A stretch of 64,000 nt of DNA from Candidatus Woesearchaeota archaeon (GTDB taxonomy: Archaea; Nanobdellota; Nanobdellia; Woesearchaeales; JABMPP01): contig JAGVYD010000015.1 in the NCBI GenBank assembly GCA_018303405.1, positions 1 through 64,000 on the forward strand, read 5' to 3'. The translations under genes were made by a program, and so were the position numbers. The notes beneath the pieces are model-generated. The model saw only the letters and a list, made by a program, of their open reading frames with translations. It was not told the origin of the DNA and searched no databases. Numbering within the stretch: the first letter of the stretch is position 1; each line of letters begins with the position of its first letter. This document shows, piece by piece, positions 34,358-42,033 of this stretch.

Positions 34358-34654
34358 GGATTCGACCTTGTTGTTTAGAAGCCCTATAAGTTCTGGGTCA
34401 TTATAGCGGAAAATGTCTGGTATATCCCAGGAAATAATCCTTTTCTTAAGGTACTCCTTGGGGAATCTCCTGGCAATTTCACTTCTCTGCCTTTCTTCCA
34501 TAACCACAATTGAGTCAGCCCAGAGAATTTGGCTTTTTGTGAGCAGGTTTCCACTGTAAAGGCCTGCAGATTTTGTGGCAAATCTATCTTTGAACAGCAT
34601 CTCAGCTGTTTTGCTTCTGTTCTGATTCAGGTTGCAAACAAAAAGGACCTTCAT
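34349..34654 (-). CDS. Low-molecular-weight protein tyrosine phosphatase-like protein
   Basis: 101 residues. FVCNLNQNRSKTAE holds the C-x5-R-S phosphatase loop directly at the N terminus, as in LMW-PTPs and arsenate reductases. The WDIPDIFRYND segment supplies a likely general-acid Asp. Short compared with the ~150-residue family norm. Substrate unknown: a phosphoprotein, arsenate or small phosphate ester. Confidence 0.85.
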   Translation of the reverse strand: MKVLFVCNLNQNRSKTAEMLFKDRFATKSAGLYSGNLLTKSQILWADSIVVMEERQRSEIARRFPKEYLKKRIISWDIPDIFRYNDPELIGLLNNKVESLV

Positions 34655-34704
34655 GTAAAATTGTGAGCATTTGTGGAATATATATTTTACGAAAAAAGAA
34701 GGAT

Positions 34705-34725
34705 ATGGCCCCGCCGTGATTTGAA
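34705..34725 (-). repeat. Duplicate of the tRNA-Ile 3' end
   Basis: 21 nt identical to 34837-34857 (T-loop to acceptor end of tRNA-Ile). The match stops inside the T-loop and twin-hairpin copy E1 begins at the next base. Confidence 0.85.
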
Positions 34726-34784
34726 GAGATTTTTAAGAAAAATCTCGTAAAAACAAAGGGAACATAAAGTTCCCCGACGCGATT
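34726..34784 (+). repeat. Twin-hairpin element E1
   Basis: Hairpin 1 is GAGATTTTT-AAG-AAAAATCTC (34726-34746), followed by an 11-nt A-rich linker. Hairpin 2 is GGGAAC-ATAAA-GTTCCC (34758-34774), then CGACGCGATT. Same plan as E2-E6 with different arm bases but conserved pairing. Confidence 0.8.
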
Positions 34785-34837
34785 TTTCTCAAAACATAAT
34801 AATCGCTATAATTGATATATATGTTAAAGAAGTATGA

Positions 34838-34932
34838 TGGCCCCGCCGTGATTTGAACACGGGACCTCACGATTTCTTCGCCTTTTGCAGGGCGTATCAG
34901 TCGTGCGCTCCACCAGACTAAGCTACGGGGCC
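34838..34932 (-). tRNA. tRNA-Ile (GAT) with a 21-nt intron
   Basis: Acceptor GGCCCCG/CGGGGCC, D-arm GCTT...GAGC, anticodon stem CACGA/TCGTG, T-arm CCGTG-TTCAAAT-CACGG. The anticodon loop is C-T-G-A-T-A followed by an intron (34874-34894, containing a CGCC/GGCG hairpin) at the canonical 37/38 site, then A38. CCA is not encoded. Confidence 0.93.
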
Positions 34933-34982
34933 AATGTATATCATGTTCTGGTTTACAGTCCTTCGCTTTCCGCAGGAAAGCT

Positions 34983-35034
34983 GTCCTTTCGGAGAAAGGA
35001 CGTTTTTGGGCTCAATCCTTTTTTTAAGGGATTG
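34983..35034 (-). repeat. Twin-hairpin element E6 (divergent)
   Basis: On the minus strand, hairpin 1 is at 35013-35034 (9 bp with one wobble) and hairpin 2 is GTCCTTT/AAAGGAC (34983-35001) with a 5-nt loop. An extra 7-bp hairpin (GCTTTCC/GGAAAGC, 34965-34981) follows. Confidence 0.65.
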
Positions 35035-35056
35035 CTACGGTTAAGCTATGGTGCCA
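35034..35056 (-). repeat. tRNA 5'-end fragment (acceptor arm plus D-arm)
   Basis: Read on the minus strand it begins GGCACCATAGCTTAACCGTAG, like the first 21 nt of a tRNA, then breaks off at the start of E6. No matching 3' part nearby. Confidence 0.55.
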
Positions 35057-35066
35057 ATGAATGCAA

Positions 35067-35139
35067 CGCCCCGGGCCAGGATCGAACTGGCGACCTCACG
35101 GTTAACAGCCGTGCGCTCTAACCGCTGAGCTACCGGGGC
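35067..35139 (-). tRNA. tRNA-Asn (GTT)
   Basis: Acceptor GCCCCGG/CCGGGGC with discriminator G, D-arm GCTC...GAGC, anticodon stem CACGG/CCGTG with loop CTGTTAA (anticodon GTT), T-arm GCCAG-TTCGATC-CTGGC. No intron. Hairpin 1 of element E2 overlaps its first two bases. Confidence 0.95.
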
Positions 35140-35195
35140 AATTTTTTAACAAAAAATTGCATAAAAAATTGAGGAACACAAGGTTCCTCGACGCG
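35138..35195 (+). repeat. Twin-hairpin element E2
   Basis: Hairpin 1 GCAATTTTTT-AAC-AAAAAATTGC (35138-35160), hairpin 2 GAGGAAC-ACAAG-GTTCCTC (35171-35189), then GACGCG. It starts exactly at the 5' end of tRNA-Asn. Confidence 0.8.
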
Positions 35196-35255
35196 TTTTA
35201 CATGCAATTCTGATAAACGCTATCGGACCTGTATACGACGCTTACTATCAAATCA

Positions 35256-35313
35256 CCGAGCGAATAGGGCTTTATGCCCTATCTGTTTCTATGCAATCTT
35301 TGTTAAAGATTGC
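35256..35313 (-). repeat. Twin-hairpin element E4 (inverted)
   Basis: On the minus strand, hairpin 1 is GCAATCTTT-AAC-AAAGATTGC (35293-35313), linker ATAGAAACAG, hairpin 2 ATAGGGC-ATAAA-GCCCTAT (35264-35282), then TCGCTCGG. Faces E2, with a ~60-nt centre between them. Confidence 0.8.
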
Positions 35314-35317
35314 CTGT

Positions 35318-35333
35318 CTGAGCTACCGGGGCA
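35318..35333 (-). repeat. Duplicate of the tRNA-Asn 5' end
   Basis: 16 nt identical to 35125-35140. With the adjoining bases it reads GCCCCGGTAGCTCAGACAGG on the minus strand, ending right after the D-loop GG, where E4 begins. E3 starts on the other side. Confidence 0.8.
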
Positions 35334-35390
35334 GATTTTTTAGCAAAAAATCTGGTAAAAAACAAGGGAGACATAAAGTCTCCCGACGCG
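35332..35390 (+). repeat. Twin-hairpin element E3
   Basis: Hairpin 1 CAGATTTTTT-AGC-AAAAAATCTG (35332-35354), linker GTAAAAAACAA, hairpin 2 GGGAGAC-ATAAA-GTCTCCC (35366-35384), then GACGCG. Confidence 0.8.
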
Positions 35391-35449
35391 ATTAAATGCC
35401 AATCATCAAATCTCTGCCGTGAATGTTTGCGACAATCATGTTCGAATCA

Positions 35450-35506
35450 CCGAGCGAATAGGGCTTTATGCCCTCACTGTGCCCACTTTTCTTTTTTAAA
35501 CACTAC
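35450..35506 (-). repeat. Twin-hairpin element E5 (inverted, partly decayed)
   Basis: Hairpin 2 AGGGC-ATAAA-GCCCT (35460-35474) and its flank are nearly identical to E4; the AT-rich hairpin 1 is degenerate. It is followed by CTGTCTGACCGAGGCAG, a shortened version of the tRNA 5' fragment next to E4. Confidence 0.65.
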
Positions 35507-35533
35507 CTGTCTGACCGAGGCAGAGGTGACACA

Positions 35534-35558
35534 GAGGGATTATAAACCGTTTATAAAA
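35534..35558 (-). promoter_or_regulatory. Promoter of the tRNA cluster
   Basis: On the minus strand two TTTATAA boxes occur in tandem. The inner one lies about 20 nt before the start of the repeated region, so tRNA-Asn and tRNA-Ile would share one transcript containing the twin hairpins. Confidence 0.5.
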
Positions 35559-35584
35559 CTTTTGACATTCTGCCTGGCCAGGAA

Positions 35585-36175
35585 TTAGACAAGGCTGGCA
35601 ATAATGCCTGAAATGCCCTTGGCCATCATCTCAATGGCAACAGCTGTCAGGAACAATCCAAGTATCCTGGAGCTAATGTCAATCAAAGTCGTGTTAATCT
35701 TGCTGATTGCAAAGCCAAACAGGATGAACAACAGCCCAACTATTATGAAAGCATAAGTTATGTTGAAAAAAAGGTGGGAAAACCCAAGCTCATAAGTCTT
35801 TATCGTGATGAAAGATATGGTTGCCGGGCCGGTCAGCATCGGGGTGGCAATGATAGAAATGGTGCTTTCGACACCAGTCACTTCCCTGTCCCCATTTTTC
35901 TGGGGCCTGATGGTGCTAAGGCCAAGCAGGAGCAGGACAATGCCGCCGGCAATACGGAATGCATCGAGGGATACGCCAAATACCTTGAAAAGCACAGGCC
36001 CGAACATCGCGATTATCAGCGCAACAACATATGCCGTGATGACTGCGCCAACAGCTATCTTGCGGACGTGCATTTTTCTCTTGAATGCAGACATCAAAAT
36101 CGGAAAGGAGGACAACGGATTCAACAATACAAAAATCTGAAGCACGAGCGCAGGATTGAGGAAAATGCTATCCAT
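35585..36175 (-). CDS. MarC-family integral membrane protein
   Basis: 196 residues, six membrane segments. Begins MDSIFLNPALVLQIFVLLNPLSSFPIL, the MarC N-terminal signature, with FRIAGGIVLLLLGL and TPMLTGPATISFITI in the middle. Transport role is uncertain despite the 'multiple antibiotic resistance' name. SD GGGAGG lies seven to ten nt before the ATG at 36175. Confidence 0.92.
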   Translation of the reverse strand: MDSIFLNPALVLQIFVLLNPLSSFPILMSAFKRKMHVRKIAVGAVITAYVVALIIAMFGPVLFKVFGVSLDAFRIAGGIVLLLLGLSTIRPQKNGDREVTGVESTISIIATPMLTGPATISFITIKTYELGFSHLFFNITYAFIIVGLLFILFGFAISKINTTLIDISSRILGLFLTAVAIEMMAKGISGIIASLV

Positions 36176-36308
36176 AAGATAACATCCCTCCCCTGTCCAA
36201 TATTTAAACTTATCCAACTGCAATACCAAACTAATTTATTTCATATAGAAAATCTTTATAAATTGCGCAGGCATCTTATCACTATTGTCATGCAGGACGG
36301 TGGATTTT

Positions 36309-36464
36309 ATGGACCAGGCAACTTGGATGAGGCTTTTCATTTATTTTTGCGTATTTTCAATAGGAATCATAGTTGGCAGGATTAGCATGGCCATGCAATA
36401 TGCAGCCATGGGGCCGGACAAAAACAAGGATAAGCAAGGCAATAGGCCAGCCAAGAAATCATAA
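36309..36464 (+). CDS. Small single-span membrane protein, 51 aa
   Basis: ATG 36309 opens MDQATWMRLFIYFCVFSIG..., one membrane helix followed by a hydrophilic tail (GPDKNKDKQGNRPAKKS). A TATA box (CTTTATAAAT, ~36250) gives a start about 25 nt before the ATG. Not recognised; it sits just upstream of the truncated Hel308 gene. Confidence 0.55.
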   Translation: MDQATWMRLFIYFCVFSIGIIVGRISMAMQYAAMGPDKNKDKQGNRPAKKS

Positions 36465-36490
36465 GCACTTCTTCATTCGGTTTCATTAAA

Positions 36491-38074
36491 ATGCAAAAGA
36501 CAAAGAAAATCGATATCATAAGCCAGGATGGCTCAATCAACCTTGCGCTTGACACGATAAAAATCGGAAAGCAGGCTTTTGTCTTTGTAAATACAAAAAG
36601 GTCAGCTGAAAAATCTGCCGAGGACATCTCCAAGAAAATCAAGGCGCAATCGCCACAGCTTGACCAAATTGCTGAAAAGGCGTTAAAAGCCCTCTCCAGG
36701 CCAACACATCAATGCGAACGCCTGGCGTTCTGCCTGAAAAAAGGCATTGCATTCCACCATGCGGGCCTTGCCGCGGCGCAGCGTGAACTGATAGAGGACG
36801 AATTCAGGAAAGGAACGGTTAAAATCATCTGCTGCACCCCCACTTTGGCCGCTGGAGTTGACCTGCCTGCATTCAGGGCCATAATCCGCGACCTGAAAAG
36901 GTACGGGCACATGGGGCTGAATTATATCCCAGTCCTTGAATACCTTCAGCAGTCAGGACGGGCAGGAAGGCCGAAGTTTGACAGCTATGGCGAATCCGTG
37001 GTTGTCACATCCTCCCAGGCAGAAAAGGAAAGGATTATTGAAAAGTATGTGAAAGGGGAGCCGGAGGAAATTTACTCCAAGCTTGCTGTTGAGCCTGTTC
37101 TAAGGACATACCTCCTCAGCCTAATCTCTGCAAATTTCATGAGCAACAAGTCGCGGATCTATGAATTTTTCTCAAAGACATTTTGGGCAATGCAGTATTC
37201 TGACATTGAAAAGCTGAACGCAATAATTGACCGAATGCTTGACCAGCTGGAGGAGTGGGATTTTATCCTCGCCAGCACAAGCAAAAAGGATGATTTTATT
37301 TCAGCATCCGACCTGGGCGCCAATGACGGGAGAATCACAGCAACACCCATTGGAAAAAGGGTAGCAGAGCTTTACATTGACCCGTACACTGCAAATTACA
37401 TCATTACGAACCTCAAGAAAAGCAATTCCATTAAGCCCAATGATTTTTCACTCCTGCACCTGGTGTGCAATACCCTGGAAATGCGGCCGCTATTGAGGGC
37501 CAGGAACAAGGATATTGAGATAATCAATGAAACCCTGGTCAAGTTCCAGAACAGCCTGCTGGAAAAAGAGCCGAGCCTTTTCGAGCCGGAATACGAGGAT
37601 TACCTTTCGTCAATTAAGACAGCCATGTTCATGAATGACTGGATTGATGAAAAGGATGAAGAGCATCTGCTGGAATCCTATGACATCAGGCCGGGGGAAA
37701 TAAAGGCAAAGCTGGACACGGGCGATTGGCTGTTGTACGCAACAGAGGAGCTTTCGAGGATGCTGCAATTCAACGAAGCCCTGCGCCAGGTCAGGAAAAC
37801 AAGATACAGGCTAAGATATGGGATAAAGGAGGAATTATTCTCCCTTGTCAGGCTGCAGGGAATTGGCAGGGCAAGGGCGCGGCTGCTTTTCAACAACAAG
37901 ATAAAGGACCTTCTGGATGTCCGGAATGCCGACCTTTCCACCATGAAATACCTGCTAGGCGAGAAAATCGCACTGAGCGTCAAAAAGCAGGTTGGCCAGG
38001 ACTTTGAAAAATTGCCTGTAAAAGGGGGGAAGCGAAAAGGGCAGATAGCGCTTCAGGATTATAACGAGAAATAA
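36491..38074 (+). CDS. Hel308-like helicase lacking the first RecA domain
   Basis: 527 residues covering Hel308 domains 2-5. RecA2 begins at once (FVFVNTKRSAEKSA), with motif V (CTPTLAAGVDLPA) and motif VI (QQSGRAGRP). The winged helix, ratchet helices and C-terminal helix-hairpin-helix (LQGIGRARARLLF) follow. Complete Hel308 is ~700-750 residues: the Q motif, Walker A and DExH box are absent here and not encoded upstream. It is either a truncated gene or half of a split helicase that needs a partner for ATP hydrolysis. No clear TATA precedes it. Confidence 0.88.
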   Translation: MQKTKKIDIISQDGSINLALDTIKIGKQAFVFVNTKRSAEKSAEDISKKIKAQSPQLDQIAEKALKALSRPTHQCERLAFCLKKGIAFHHAGLAAAQRELIEDEFRKGTVKIICCTPTLAAGVDLPAFRAIIRDLKRYGHMGLNYIPVLEYLQQSGRAGRPKFDSYGESVVVTSSQAEKERIIEKYVKGEPEEIYSKLAVEPVLRTYLLSLISANFMSNKSRIYEFFSKTFWAMQYSDIEKLNAIIDRMLDQLEEWDFILASTSKKDDFISASDLGANDGRITATPIGKRVAELYIDPYTANYIITNLKKSNSIKPNDFSLLHLVCNTLEMRPLLRARNKDIEIINETLVKFQNSLLEKEPSLFEPEYEDYLSSIKTAMFMNDWIDEKDEEHLLESYDIRPGEIKAKLDTGDWLLYATEELSRMLQFNEALRQVRKTRYRLRYGIKEELFSLVRLQGIGRARARLLFNNKIKDLLDVRNADLSTMKYLLGEKIALSVKKQVGQDFEKLPVKGGKRKGQIALQDYNEK

Positions 38075-38117
38075 GCCACAAAACAAAAGATAAAAGAAAA
38101 AATGAAAAGTCCCTCAA

Positions 38118-38405
38118 TCAGAAACTTCTTTCCGGCCTGTGCTTGGGAAAGCACTCCTTGCAATAAACTGGCCTGCCTTCTGTTGGCTTGAATGGCACTT
38201 CTGCTTCATTGCCGCAATCAGAGCAAGTGACTTTATGCATTTCCCTTGGGCCTCTGTTGAATCCGCCGCCCCGGCCTCCGCCGCCAAATCCGCCTGGTCC
38301 TCTTGAACCGCCTCTGAATCCTCCACCACCATGGCTTCGGCCTCCGCCAAATCCACCGCCTCTGGAGCCTCCGCCCCTATGTCCTTCGCTATTTCCAAAT
38401 CCCAT
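38118..38405 (-). CDS. Gly/Arg-rich protein with a C-terminal CxxC-CxxC zinc ribbon
   Basis: 95 residues. Residues 1-52 are RGG/GGG-rich and disordered, typical of RNA-binding tails. The C-terminal part, CSDCGNEAEVPFKP...RPVYCKECF, has four Cys as CxxC-x16-CxxC, a small treble-clef/zinc-ribbon type seen in DPANN and CPR genomes. Likely nucleic-acid binding. The start is MGFGNSEGH; the opposite-strand Pro-rich frame is its shadow. Confidence 0.85.
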   Translation of the reverse strand: MGFGNSEGHRGGGSRGGGFGGGRSHGGGGFRGGSRGPGGFGGGGRGGGFNRGPREMHKVTCSDCGNEAEVPFKPTEGRPVYCKECFPKHRPERSF

Positions 38406-38556
38406 CTTATATCACTTGTTCCTCCTAGCAATGGGCATACTGTGCCCTGCTGTGCAGAATTTGCATTATTCAATTGCATTATTCCGCTATATTCGGCTAG
38501 TTGTGCTTCGGATATTTAAAGGATATCTTTTTATACCAGTTATCGAGAATAATCTT

Positions 38557-39171
38557 ATGGAAAAAAGGCCAACTGCTATAAAAGGGATTATCTTTGACTG
38601 GGGAGGGGTGCTTTACAAATCCCCTGCATATACCAGGGACATGTATATTGCAAGGAAACTGAAATTGGATTTTCGCTCTGTGCAATCGGCCGTGGCTGCA
38701 AATTATCCTGGCCTCGGCACCGGCAGGCTGACAATTAAGGAGTTTTGGAAACGCGTTGCAAGAGAAATCCCAAATGCGCCCTCTCTGAATTTTTCATGGG
38801 CGAAGGCAACCAGATATAATTTTCCCACTATTCCTGCGATGCATAGACTTGTGGCAAGCCTAAGGAAAAAAGGATACACCGTGGCATTGCTCTCAAATAC
38901 GGAAAGGGCCTTAGTTCGCATTTATGCAAAAAAACTCAGAAAAATGTTTGACCAGGTTTTCTTTTCATGCAATCTCGGCCTGATAAAGCCTGATCCGCGG
39001 ATATATCAGCTGGCATTGAAAAAGCTGAACATAAGTCCATCAGAGGCTGTTTTTATCGATGACAAAAAGGAGTGCACTGATGGCGCAGCGAGAATTGGCA
39101 TCAAAACCATTCTCTACAAGAGTCCGAGGCAGGTCAAAAGGCTGCTTAAGGCTTGTGGAGTAAAATTCTGA
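38557..39171 (+). CDS. HAD-superfamily hydrolase
   Basis: 204 residues. Motif I is IIFDWGGVL (the second Asp is replaced by Gly, as in haloacid dehalogenase/epoxide-hydrolase-like subgroups). Motif II is LLSNTE, the motif III Lys is in LIKPDPRIY and motif IV is VFIDDKKECTDGA. Cap residues ~20-90. Probably a phosphatase of unknown substrate. TATA (TCTTTTTATACC, ~38527) fits leaderless ATG 38557. Confidence 0.9.
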   Translation: MEKRPTAIKGIIFDWGGVLYKSPAYTRDMYIARKLKLDFRSVQSAVAANYPGLGTGRLTIKEFWKRVAREIPNAPSLNFSWAKATRYNFPTIPAMHRLVASLRKKGYTVALLSNTERALVRIYAKKLRKMFDQVFFSCNLGLIKPDPRIYQLALKKLNISPSEAVFIDDKKECTDGAARIGIKTILYKSPRQVKRLLKACGVKF

Positions 39172-39202
39172 AAATACAAGAAATTATTTTTTCCATATTA
39201 TC

Positions 39203-40330
39203 TCATGTGCATACACTATCAATTTTTCCCTGCTTTATCGCTTCCTTGATTTCCATTGCTATCCTGTCGCCGAAGCTGATTTCCCTTCGATGCAGGTATT
39301 CCCCATAGGGCGTGAATTTTGTCCCCGGGCTTCCAGGCATTCGCATGGAAACGTCAAAAATAACGAAATCCTCTTTGCCTTCCTCGGCAATGACCGCGCC
39401 CTGCAGGGCGAATGGCCCGATTATGCCAGGCGGGCTGGCCTTCTTGGTCGCTGCCACAAACCTTTCCCCCAATCCAAATGCCTTTTCGAGAAGGGATTCC
39501 TTCATTGTGACTGCTATGTGGCCAGTCTCAATGTATTTGGGCCTCATGTACTTGAGCACTTCAAGCTGCTCTTCCGCAGGCAGCCTTAAAATGCCATCGA
39601 GATTTGTCTGCCTTCTCGTGTCTGTGCCCAGCAATTCAAGCTCATCTGAAAGCGGCGAATAGAAGAAATTCAGGTTTATATGCGCGCCGACAATGTATTC
39701 CTCAATGACCGCAAGGTCAAGAGCTTTCTTGGTTATCACCCTGTTCCTGATAAGGTCTTCTGACTTTTTCCTGAAGTCCTGCGCATCCTTCACAAAAAAG
39801 AATGCCCTTTCATAGCCTCTCGCCGCTTCTGCGACCTTCACGATTGCAAGCCTGTCAATCTGTTCCGGGCTGTCAAATATTTTTGGAATCCTGATATTGG
39901 CCTGCCTCAGAATCTCATACTGGTTATTGGGCACATGGCGCTCCTCGAGCCTTACCATTGGCCTTGTGCCGAAAATCGGTACCTTGAAGTCATTCATAAT
40001 ATCCTCAAATTTGCAGTACACCCAAAAATACCTGTTGTGGATGAAAATTGTGTTGAGCTTCCGGAGCTTTTCCTGGACTTCAGGCATTGTTATGTCGGAA
40101 AACTTGTCAACAAGAATTATTTCGTCGATGATTCCCCTGCTGTCCCGCGCCCTGAAATACTTTGAATAAGTCTTTTCCCTTCCTCTCTGGCAAACAGCCA
40201 CTGTCCTGAAGCCGAGCTTTTTTGCCCCTGAGGAAATGTCAAGGGCTGAGTGCCCGCCAAGAACGCCAATGCTGATGTTATTTTTATCGTACTTTGCAAG
40301 AACCTGCTTAATGTCTTCATGCCTTATCAT
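39203..40330 (-). CDS. purP: PurP-like formate-dependent FAICAR synthetase, paralogue 1
   Basis: 375 residues, ATP-grasp family. Archaeal PurP converts AICAR, formate and ATP to FAICAR in purine synthesis. Seen: ISIGVLGGHSALDISSGAKKLGF at the N terminus, IFGTRPMVRLEER, PPGIIGPFALQGAV, and FDVSMRMPGSPGTKFTPYGEYLHRR near the end. It overlaps the upstream paralogue by 4 bp. Two paralogues are common, and one may have diverged in substrate. Confidence 0.9.
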   Translation of the reverse strand: MIRHEDIKQVLAKYDKNNISIGVLGGHSALDISSGAKKLGFRTVAVCQRGREKTYSKYFRARDSRGIIDEIILVDKFSDITMPEVQEKLRKLNTIFIHNRYFWVYCKFEDIMNDFKVPIFGTRPMVRLEERHVPNNQYEILRQANIRIPKIFDSPEQIDRLAIVKVAEAARGYERAFFFVKDAQDFRKKSEDLIRNRVITKKALDLAVIEEYIVGAHINLNFFYSPLSDELELLGTDTRRQTNLDGILRLPAEEQLEVLKYMRPKYIETGHIAVTMKESLLEKAFGLGERFVAATKKASPPGIIGPFALQGAVIAEEGKEDFVIFDVSMRMPGSPGTKFTPYGEYLHRREISFGDRIAMEIKEAIKQGKIDSVCT

Positions 40331-41355
40331 CCCAGCACCTCTTTTAGCCTGCCCTGCTGGATGGCTGTCTTGATTTCCCTGGCAATCCTCCTTCCTGTGC
40401 TCATTGGCTCCTTATACCTAAGCTGAGTGTATGGGGAGCCCATGATATAGGGGTTTGTGCCAGCCACAATCCTGGCCGAAATCTCAAATATGACAAAATG
40501 CATTTCAGGGGTGATGACGCCTTCGAGCGCAAATGGCCCGAACAGGCCGGGCGCGGCTATTTTCTTGGAACGGGCAACGACTTTCTCCCCCATCTCGAAA
40601 ATCTCGGGCAAAAGGCTTTCCCGGACAACAACCGGCGTGTTCCCAACAACAACATAGCTTGGGTCGACTTTGGGCAAGGCAATCTGGTCTCTCGCCGAGA
40701 TGCGGCCTATTGAATCCACATTGCTTTCATACCTTACATCAAACCCCATGACTTCCAATTCATTGGTCAGCTGCGAATGAAAATAATGGGTGTACATTGG
40801 AACGCCGATAATGTATTCCTGGATAACATATTTCCTTGTTTCCGGGTGCTGCGCTATTTTTGCCCTGAAATCCTTTTCATCCTTGGCCAGGAAATATCCC
40901 TTGCCTCCGGCCGCGCCGTGGAACTTGACTATTACCGCCCTGTCAATGTCCCTGGGGTCGCGAAAAATCTTGGGTATTTTGATTCCAGCGTCCTTGAGCC
41001 ATTTTCTCTGCATATCCCTGTCAGCTTCCCAGTCCAACACATGCTTGTTCCCATAATATGGCAGCTTGAGCTTTTTCACATTGTCCATGCCGACATATTC
41101 TATAAATGACGCATGCGGGACTAAGATTGCATTTTTTTTCTCAAGCTGCGGGACTATTTTCAGGAAATCCTTGTAAGAATCAAGCATGATGTATTCATCA
41201 GCCACATTGAATGACTTGTACGGCCTTTCCTTGCCCTTGACACAGATGCAGATATTTTTGAAGCCTTCGTCCCTGGCACCTTTCAGGATCTGCAGGGCGG
41301 AATGAGAACCAAGCGTTGCTATCCTATAATCCTTAAAACTCTTTTTCTGCACCAT
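40327..41355 (-). CDS. purP: PurP-like formate-dependent FAICAR synthetase, paralogue 2
   Basis: 342 residues, ATP-grasp. Seen: IATLGSHSALQILKGARDEGF, FHGAAGGKGYFLAKDEKDF (Gly-rich ATP loop, better preserved than in the neighbour), APGLFGPFALEGVI and FEISARIVAGTNPY. This copy looks closer to canonical PurP. It is first in the two-gene operon and translationally coupled to the second. Confidence 0.92.
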   Translation of the reverse strand: MVQKKSFKDYRIATLGSHSALQILKGARDEGFKNICICVKGKERPYKSFNVADEYIMLDSYKDFLKIVPQLEKKNAILVPHASFIEYVGMDNVKKLKLPYYGNKHVLDWEADRDMQRKWLKDAGIKIPKIFRDPRDIDRAVIVKFHGAAGGKGYFLAKDEKDFRAKIAQHPETRKYVIQEYIIGVPMYTHYFHSQLTNELEVMGFDVRYESNVDSIGRISARDQIALPKVDPSYVVVGNTPVVVRESLLPEIFEMGEKVVARSKKIAAPGLFGPFALEGVITPEMHFVIFEISARIVAGTNPYIMGSPYTQLRYKEPMSTGRRIAREIKTAIQQGRLKEVLG

Positions 41356-41512
41356 ATCGGAAAGAAGGGCGCTTTATTTATAAAGATTGCTCTGGCTTGA
41401 ACCACACCCTGGGGCCCATAATCAATCAAATCATGTTTGTCTCATACAATGGGGGGCATGGCTTGGTTGAGTTGGAAACTTTTATATACAAACCCGAAAA
41501 ACAATTGTTATC

Positions 41513-41995
41513 ATGGTGGACACATTTGCGCACGGGCTTTGGAGCTTCATAATCTTCAGGAAACTTCCCAATCCACAGATGTGGCTGGCCATATTCTTTG
41601 GTGTCATGCCTGACCTGTTGTCCTGGACTATTTACCTGTTCCATAACCTGTTTACAAAAGGGTTCAGGTTCGGCCCGCCGAATCTCGCGCAAATCCCGCA
41701 TTGGGTTTTTGTGCTCTATGGCATCACACACAGCTTGTTCGTGTTCGGCGCAACAATCGGTATTGTTTACTTGGTATTGGGGAGCATTCCAGCATTTCTC
41801 TGGGCCTGGCTGATCCATATACTTATTGACATACCGACGCACAGCAGGGAATTCCTGCCAACACCTTTCCTATGGCCTGTTTCTGACTGGTATTTCCCGG
41901 GCATAAGCTGGGGCACTCCGTGGATAATGGCGCTGAACTGGGGAGGCATTATTGTTGCATTAATCTATATTTATTTTTTCCAGAAATTGGCGTAA
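41513..41995 (+). CDS. YdjM/LexA-regulated-type membrane-bound metal-dependent hydrolase-like protein
   Basis: 160 residues, four membrane segments. Conserved polar residues within the membrane (HGLW, VMPDL, THSLFVF, HILIDIPTHSREFLPTPFLWPVS) match the membrane-bound putative metal hydrolase family. Function unproven. TATA (ACTTTTATATACA, ~41480) about 30 nt upstream. Confidence 0.8.
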   Translation: MVDTFAHGLWSFIIFRKLPNPQMWLAIFFGVMPDLLSWTIYLFHNLFTKGFRFGPPNLAQIPHWVFVLYGITHSLFVFGATIGIVYLVLGSIPAFLWAWLIHILIDIPTHSREFLPTPFLWPVSDWYFPGISWGTPWIMALNWGGIIVALIYIYFFQKLA

Positions 41996-42033
41996 CAAAA
42001 AGAAATTGGTGTAACAAAATTTCGAGCTCTGGA

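Noticed and set aside
38188-38556. Pro-rich upstream extension of the HAD hydrolase frame
   Set aside because: It is the antisense of the Gly-rich zinc-ribbon gene; the TATA box and HAD motif I place the start at 38557.
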